From: Cytophagales bacterium
GTDB taxonomy: Bacteria > Bacteroidota > Bacteroidia > Cytophagales > ES-bin-26
Reading direction: 5' to 3'
Assembly (NCBI GenBank): GCA_014379925.1
Contig: JACMKY010000069.1
Span: 1 to 11,039, forward strand
Length of the DNA: 11,039 bases
Under the pieces are notes generated by a model that ran no database searches, was not told where the DNA came from, and saw nothing but the letters and a program-made list of their open reading frames with translations. The position numbers and the translations under genes are program-made. Shown piece after piece: positions 7,039-11,039 of the stretch; within the stretch, counting starts at the first letter, position 1; each line of letters starts with the position of its first letter.

Positions 7039-8508
7039 TTACCGGGGAATTCCCTTGACAACTACGGTCTGGCCGCCTTCCTGGTTGGTGATCAGGCCGC
7101 TGCCGTCGGGGTTGGCAAACTTGCTTTCCTGCCAGGTGTGCGGGTGAATGTTGATCAGGAACGTATCCGGAATCCGGACCAGATCGGAGATGTCGAGCAT
7201 GGCCCCGTACTCCCAGGAACTGAGCAGGGCGCTGTTGACCGGGTTGTACTTGGCGTTGAAAGCCGGATCGTCGCGGCGGTGGTCCATGATGATCATCGGC
7301 TTGAGGGCCTTGGTGCCCATGGCGTACTGCCAGATGATGCCATCGTGTTTGTTCTCCCGGTAGAAAGAGTCGCCGTCCTCCTGGATGTACACGTAGTTGG
7401 TGGTCACGCAGATGTTGTCCGGATTGACGATGTTATTGCCGGGATCCCCGGCCCCGTCGGCAATGATGGACAGGGTGCCTTTGAACGGATTGTCGGCGTC
7501 GAGGTTGAGCTGGTAAACGCGGCCCCACATCGTCTTGCCTTCCACGGGGGTAAGCCGGTCCGCCTGGCTGACGCCCGTGGCCGTGAAATAAATCTCGCGG
7601 CCGTTGCCGTTGCCGCCCTTCCGGTAATCAACATCTTCCACGCGGGCAAACTGGATGGCGTTCTTGGCTACGGTCTGCGCCGCAATCTGGCTGCCGGTCA
7701 GGGTTTTGGCATCTTCGATCTCCACGAACTCCACCTCGTACGTACCACCGAGGTCCATGCTCGTTTCCACCGGATCCTGGTTGGTCCGCTTCAGGACGTA
7801 CAGCTTGCCGTTTTCCAGGTCGCCCACCGCATCCGACACGTAGGCAACCAGCTGGCCGTTGCCGTCGTCTTCCCCGATGATGACGACCGTTTTGCCCGGA
7901 AAAGCGTCCTTGGGCAGTGGGACGGCGTTTTCCATACTGGCTCTGCCCAGGGCGGGCTTCACGCGGTTGACGTTGAAAGGATCGGCGGGGGCGAGCGGGT
8001 CAATGGCGTGCACCATGGATTCCGCGCCGCTTTCGCCGGCCGTCAAAAACGTAGGACCGAAGCCGTGCTCCTGCGGGGTGGCCAACGTGGCCGAGCAGAG
8101 GCGCCACAACCCACCGGCGGCATTGACGAGGTATTCGCCCTTGACGGGTTTCAGGGTTTCATCCAGGTAAACGCGGGAAACCGACCGGGCGATTTCGTGG
8201 TTGGTCACCAGCAGGAAGCCTTTTTTGTCGGGGCTCTCGAGCAGGGCGGCGCCGTCGGGCTGTCCCCCGTAGATGAACGCGGGGGATTGGTCCAACTGAT
8301 CTTCCGAACCGATGAGGGTGGTGATCCGGAGGTTGTCGAAGCCGGGCAGGGTCTTTACCAGGGACGGCGTGACCGAACGATCCTTGAGTTCAACTTTCGG
8401 TTGCTTTTTCTTTTTCGGGAAAAGATCTTCGTACGGCAACTGGTCGCAGGCGGCCAGCACGGCGGTGGCCGCCATCACCGCCAGGATTTTTTGGTTCGAA
8501 TAGCTCAT
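7039..8508 (-). CDS. PhoX/DUF839-like lipoprotein (putative phosphatase-type beta-propeller)
   Basis: A 489-residue lipoprotein. MSYSNQKILAVMAATAVLAAC is a signal peptide with a LAAC lipobox and lipidated Cys21, followed by a lysine-rich linker (KKKKQ at 32-36). The mature region resembles the PhoX/DUF839 fold, in which PhoX enzymes hydrolyse phosphate esters with calcium and iron in the active site. Supporting segments are FLLVTNHEIARS (NHE at 103-105), the EDVDYRKG segment before GREIYFTATG, PDNICVT, and YIQEDGDS, which fits the family WxQxDG blade motif. It is encoded alone, with a TAACTTTG promoter box upstream. I am confident of the lipoprotein assignment and fairly confident of DUF839; phosphatase activity is not demonstrated, and a non-catalytic propeller or another esterase is possible. 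Confidence 0.8.
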   Translation of the reverse strand: MSYSNQKILAVMAATAVLAACDQLPYEDLFPKKKKQPKVELKDRSVTPSLVKTLPGFDNLRITTLIGSEDQLDQSPAFIYGGQPDGAALLESPDKKGFLLVTNHEIARSVSRVYLDETLKPVKGEYLVNAAGGLWRLCSATLATPQEHGFGPTFLTAGESGAESMVHAIDPLAPADPFNVNRVKPALGRASMENAVPLPKDAFPGKTVVIIGEDDGNGQLVAYVSDAVGDLENGKLYVLKRTNQDPVETSMDLGGTYEVEFVEIEDAKTLTGSQIAAQTVAKNAIQFARVEDVDYRKGGNGNGREIYFTATGVSQADRLTPVEGKTMWGRVYQLNLDADNPFKGTLSIIADGAGDPGNNIVNPDNICVTTNYVYIQEDGDSFYRENKHDGIIWQYAMGTKALKPMIIMDHRRDDPAFNAKYNPVNSALLSSWEYGAMLDISDLVRIPDTFLINIHPHTWQESKFANPDGSGLITNQEGGQTVVVKGIPR

Positions 8509-8516
8509 ACCGGTGA

Positions 8517-8540
8517 ATGGTTAAGGGTTGATGGTTAAGG
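8517..8540. repeat. Direct repeat ATGGTTAAGG x2 in the leader of the PhoX-like gene
   Basis: ATGGTTAAGG occurs at 8517-8526 and 8531-8540 (plus strand), with GTTG between, just upstream of the PhoX-like start. On the transcript it reads as two CCTTAACCAT words. Words of this kind recur in leaders and gaps of Bacteroidota genomes and may simply be drifted simple sequence. Confidence 0.5.
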
Positions 8541-8562
8541 ATTAATTTCTGTGGGCTGGCAA

Positions 8563-8570
8563 CAAAGTTA
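8563..8570 (-). promoter_or_regulatory. Probable -7 promoter box (TAACTTTG) for the PhoX-like gene
   Basis: Minus-strand TAACTTTG matches the Bacteroidota sigma factor -7 consensus TAnnTTTG exactly. Transcription would begin near 8556 and give a leader of about 48 nt. The expected -33 TTG is only weakly matched by TTC about 17 bp upstream. The box lies in an AT-rich gap right after a terminated upstream gene, which is where a promoter is needed. Confidence 0.45.
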
Positions 8571-8689
8571 TTCGCCTCGTATTACCTGAACGTTACCATT
8601 GTTTTAAGCTTGCTGATCACGCGCCATCCGGAATGGTTTCATCGGCGGAGTGGTTAATAACCCAGTTTTTCCGAGATGCATCGATTGGA

Positions 8690-8724
8690 GAAAAAAAAAT
8701 CCCTGGCTTCCGGGGCCAGGGATT
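8690..8724 (-). terminator. Intrinsic terminator of the DUF2723 gene
   Basis: On the minus strand AATCCCTGGC (8724-8715) pairs perfectly with GCCAGGGATT (8707-8698) around a 7-nt loop and runs into nine consecutive T residues (8699-8691). It begins about 30 bp after the DUF2723 stop codon. Stem, loop and T-run are all ideal for Rho-independent termination, and it separates this gene from the PhoX-like gene. Confidence 0.93.
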
Positions 8725-8754
8725 CAATGCAACGTGGTGGCACCGCCAAACGGT

Positions 8755-11039
8755 TTACTGCACCTTGTTGAGGTGCCGGTTGAACATCGTCTCGTATTTC
8801 TTGGCCAGGTCAGTCCGGTTCTGGTTTTTGAAAGAAGTAGCCAACTGGTTCAGCACGTACAGGTTTCCCTGAATTTCGCGGCGATTGTTCGAATCGTTCT
8901 TGAGGTAGTAATCCAGGTTTTCGTTGGCCCGTTTCGCCATCAGTTCGGCCATGGCGAGCGCTTCCGGTTGGGCATTCACCTGCAACAGCGGCTCCACGAA
9001 ACCGGCCTGAAATTCGTCGTAGGGCACGCTCTTGTCGGGAATGACCCGGAGGCAGTGCAGCAGAACGGCCTTGGCCCGGTCCTGCTTGTTTTCGTTGATC
9101 AGTTGCTCGGCCAGGCGCAGGAAACTCATCCGCACGTTGACGAACGAACGTTGACGGTAGTTCTCATCGTAGTACACCGCCGGATTGTCCACCTCCCGCC
9201 AGAACATTTTCTTCATCATGTTCTCGTACATCACGTCCGAGTTGACGAAGCCTTGCGCGGCCCCGGCTACCTTCAGGGGCAGCAGCCGGTACGCCAGTCC
9301 TTCGATCTGCATGAATTCCTTCAGGTTCAGGTAGCTGGAAGGGGCCAGCGTGGAGGAGAAGTAGATGGGACGCTTCCACTGGTTGGTCACCAGCATGTCG
9401 AGGATAATCAGGTCCGGCTTAAGCAGGTTTCCCCGGCTGATCTTCCACACCATCTGCGTGCTGAGCAGGGGTTGCAACTCCTTGGCCACAATGCCCAGCT
9501 TGAGCACCGCGGCCGTGTCCACCGGCAGGGCCAGCGTGGAGGAGGGCAGCGAGTTGATGGTTTCCCCGTTTTGCAGCGGCACCTTGATAACGGGGTTGTC
9601 TTCCCGCACCAGCTTGAGGTACTCCGTCAGGTTGATGCCGCTTTTCACGCTGGGATTTTCCACCAGGGGAATCTGGTCGTTTCGGCCCTCCAGGTACTGG
9701 CTCTGATCCAACGAAATGGGCAGGGGCTCCGACCGGTAAGTCCGGCGTTTCATCTGGTTGATGTACCAGGGCGTGCCGAGCAGGCTCAGGTTGCACACGC
9801 GCACGTCGGTGCGGAAGCCCTCCACTTCCTGTACGTACCAGAGCGGAAAGGTGTCGTTGTCGCCGCCGGTGAACAAGATGGCGTTGGGCGCGCAGGAGTT
9901 GAGCAGATTCTTGGCCGAATCCACCGAGTAGTAGCGCCCGGAGCGGTCGTGGTCATCCCAGCCCTGGGCGGCCATCACCCCCGGTACCAGCAGGCCAAGC
10001 AGCGTGGCCACGGCGGGTCGCAGGCGGTCGTTGCGGAGAATATTGGCCAGCAGTTCGCTCACTGCCAACACCCCCAGCCCGATCCAAAGGGCAAAGGCGT
10101 AGTACGAACCCACGTAGATGTAATCCCGTTCGCGCGGCTCCTGCGGCGGCGAATTGAGGTAGAGCACCAGGGCCATACCCGTCAGAAAAAACAGCAGGAT
10201 CACCACCAGGAAGTCGCCCCGGTCCTTGCCGTAGTGGTAAAACAACCCCAGCAAGCCCAGAATGAAGGGCAGCATCAGGAAATTATTGCGCCCGTGGTTC
10301 CTGGCCATGCCATCCGGAACGCCCTTCTGAAACGTTTCCCAGGGTTTGAGCCAACCCGCCCCTTCGTTGTCGTTCTCCCGCCCGGCAAAATTCCACATGA
10401 AATACCGCCCGTACATGTGCCCCAGTTGGTAGGTGAACAGGAACCGGAGGTTGTCTCCCATCGTGGGCTTTTCCCCTTCGCTCATGCCCAGCCGCTCGCG
10501 GTAGAGTTCGGGGTGGTTGTCCTGGCGGCTGTGCATCCGGGGCAGCAGCATCTTGCGCGCCTGCGGGTCGTAGGTCGGCGTGGATTTGTAATCGTACACT
10601 TCGTAGCGGTCCTTGCCCTTCCGGTAGATCGCTTCGCCGCGTTCGTAGCCCACCACTTCCGCCGTGTAATCGTACCCCACCAGCAGCGGGCGGTCACCGT
10701 ACTGCTCACGTTTCAGGTAGGAGACGAAGCTGATGATGTCCTTGGGATCGTTTTCGTTGATGGGCGGGTTGAAGTTGGCCCGCACCAGCACCAGCGCGTA
10801 GGAGCAGTAGCCGATCAGGATGAAGGTCAGCGAAAGCATCACCGTGTTGAAAAGGACGTTTTGCTGGCGGATGGAGCGCTGAAGACCAAAAATCAAGGCG
10901 CCCAGAAACAGGATCAGGAAGACGGCGATGCCCGATCCGAAGGGCAGGCCCAGCGTGTTGACGAAAAAGATCTCGAAGGTACCGGCCAGGGAAGGCAAGC
11001 CCGGGATGATGAAGTTGTTGATCAGCACCAGGATGAAGC
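8755..11039 (-). CDS. DUF2723 multi-pass membrane protein (GT117-like), N-terminus outside window
   Basis: About 760 C-terminal codons of a large inner-membrane protein of the DUF2723 family, which is classed with O-mannosyltransferase-like (GT117) glycosyltransferases and is widespread in Bacteroidota. The frame is open to the right edge with no start that fits, and the family's N-terminal membrane region, usually with the WDCGEF motif, must lie outside. Within the window are several membrane segments (between about 10800 and 11000, and 10000 and 10290), the family signature PRERDYIYVGSYYAFALW (about 10080-10140), and RANFNPPI. A soluble C-terminal domain with FTGGDNDTFPLWYVQ (about 9840-9885) and LLGTPWYINQMK follows. 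The C-terminal 250 residues are helical and end in NKVQ. A possible GTG at 11028 is internal and not a real start. It ends at a strong terminator. Confidence 0.95.
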   Translation of the reverse strand, partial: FILVLINNFIIPGLPSLAGTFEIFFVNTLGLPFGSGIAVFLILFLGALIFGLQRSIRQQNVLFNTVMLSLTFILIGYCSYALVLVRANFNPPINENDPKDIISFVSYLKREQYGDRPLLVGYDYTAEVVGYERGEAIYRKGKDRYEVYDYKSTPTYDPQARKMLLPRMHSRQDNHPELYRERLGMSEGEKPTMGDNLRFLFTYQLGHMYGRYFMWNFAGRENDNEGAGWLKPWETFQKGVPDGMARNHGRNNFLMLPFILGLLGLFYHYGKDRGDFLVVILLFFLTGMALVLYLNSPPQEPRERDYIYVGSYYAFALWIGLGVLAVSELLANILRNDRLRPAVATLLGLLVPGVMAAQGWDDHDRSGRYYSVDSAKNLLNSCAPNAILFTGGDNDTFPLWYVQEVEGFRTDVRVCNLSLLGTPWYINQMKRRTYRSEPLPISLDQSQYLEGRNDQIPLVENPSVKSGINLTEYLKLVREDNPVIKVPLQNGETINSLPSSTLALPVDTAAVLKLGIVAKELQPLLSTQMVWKISRGNLLKPDLIILDMLVTNQWKRPIYFSSTLAPSSYLNLKEFMQIEGLAYRLLPLKVAGAAQGFVNSDVMYENMMKKMFWREVDNPAVYYDENYRQRSFVNVRMSFLRLAEQLINENKQDRAKAVLLHCLRVIPDKSVPYDEFQAGFVEPLLQVNAQPEALAMAELMAKRANENLDYYLKNDSNNRREIQGNLYVLNQLATSFKNQNRTDLAKKYETMFNRHLNKVQ

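Noticed and set aside
6817..8538. A 573-codon open frame on the plus strand opposite the PhoX-like gene
   Set aside because: It is antisense to a clear lipoprotein gene, shows no family motifs, and long opposite-strand frames are expected from GC-rich codon use.

Overview
The window looks like an ordinary chromosomal stretch from a GC-rich member of the Bacteroidota, most likely Cytophagales (Spirosoma/Larkinella-like). This rests on a DUF2723 membrane protein, a Tat-exported Gfo/Idh/MocA oxidoreductase, three lipoproteins with Bacteroidota-style lipoboxes, starts without clear Shine-Dalgarno sequences, and AT-rich TAnnTTTG-type promoter boxes between GC-rich genes. The genus is inference only. 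All eight genes are on the minus strand; the long plus-strand reading frames are antisense shadows. No tRNA, rRNA, CRISPR array, transposase, phage gene or recognisable defence system is visible.

Read in the direction of transcription (high to low coordinates): (1) the C-terminal part of a DUF2723 multi-pass membrane protein enters at the right edge and ends at a textbook intrinsic terminator (8690-8724). (2) A PhoX/DUF839-like lipoprotein follows, with a TAACTTTG box upstream. (3) A 242-bp gap holds a 127-bp imperfect hairpin element and a five-unit GGRTAA array, directly upstream of (4) a lipoprotein that fuses an imelysin-like N-terminal domain to a di-heme cytochrome c peroxidase (MauG/CcpA type). 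(5) A 400-bp gap without a gene precedes (6) a Tat-signal Gfo/Idh/MocA oxidoreductase and (7) a small lipoprotein. (8) A molybdoenzyme module closes the window: fdhD, a small cysteine-rich DUF7009-like protein, and an FdhF/YdeP-family molybdopterin oxidoreductase that runs off the left edge. A perfect 26-bp palindrome lies between fdhD and the DUF7009-like gene.

Functionally, the clearest unit is the molybdoenzyme module. FdhD would sulfurate the bis-MGD cofactor that the FdhF/YdeP-type enzyme needs, and the DUF7009-like protein is a candidate dedicated partner. The other genes are envelope proteins with no obvious shared pathway. I do not see strong evidence for a new multi-gene system. The items most worth a second look are the hairpin element, the palindrome inside the fdhD cluster, the DUF7009-like protein, and the imelysin-peroxidase fusion with an altered metal motif.
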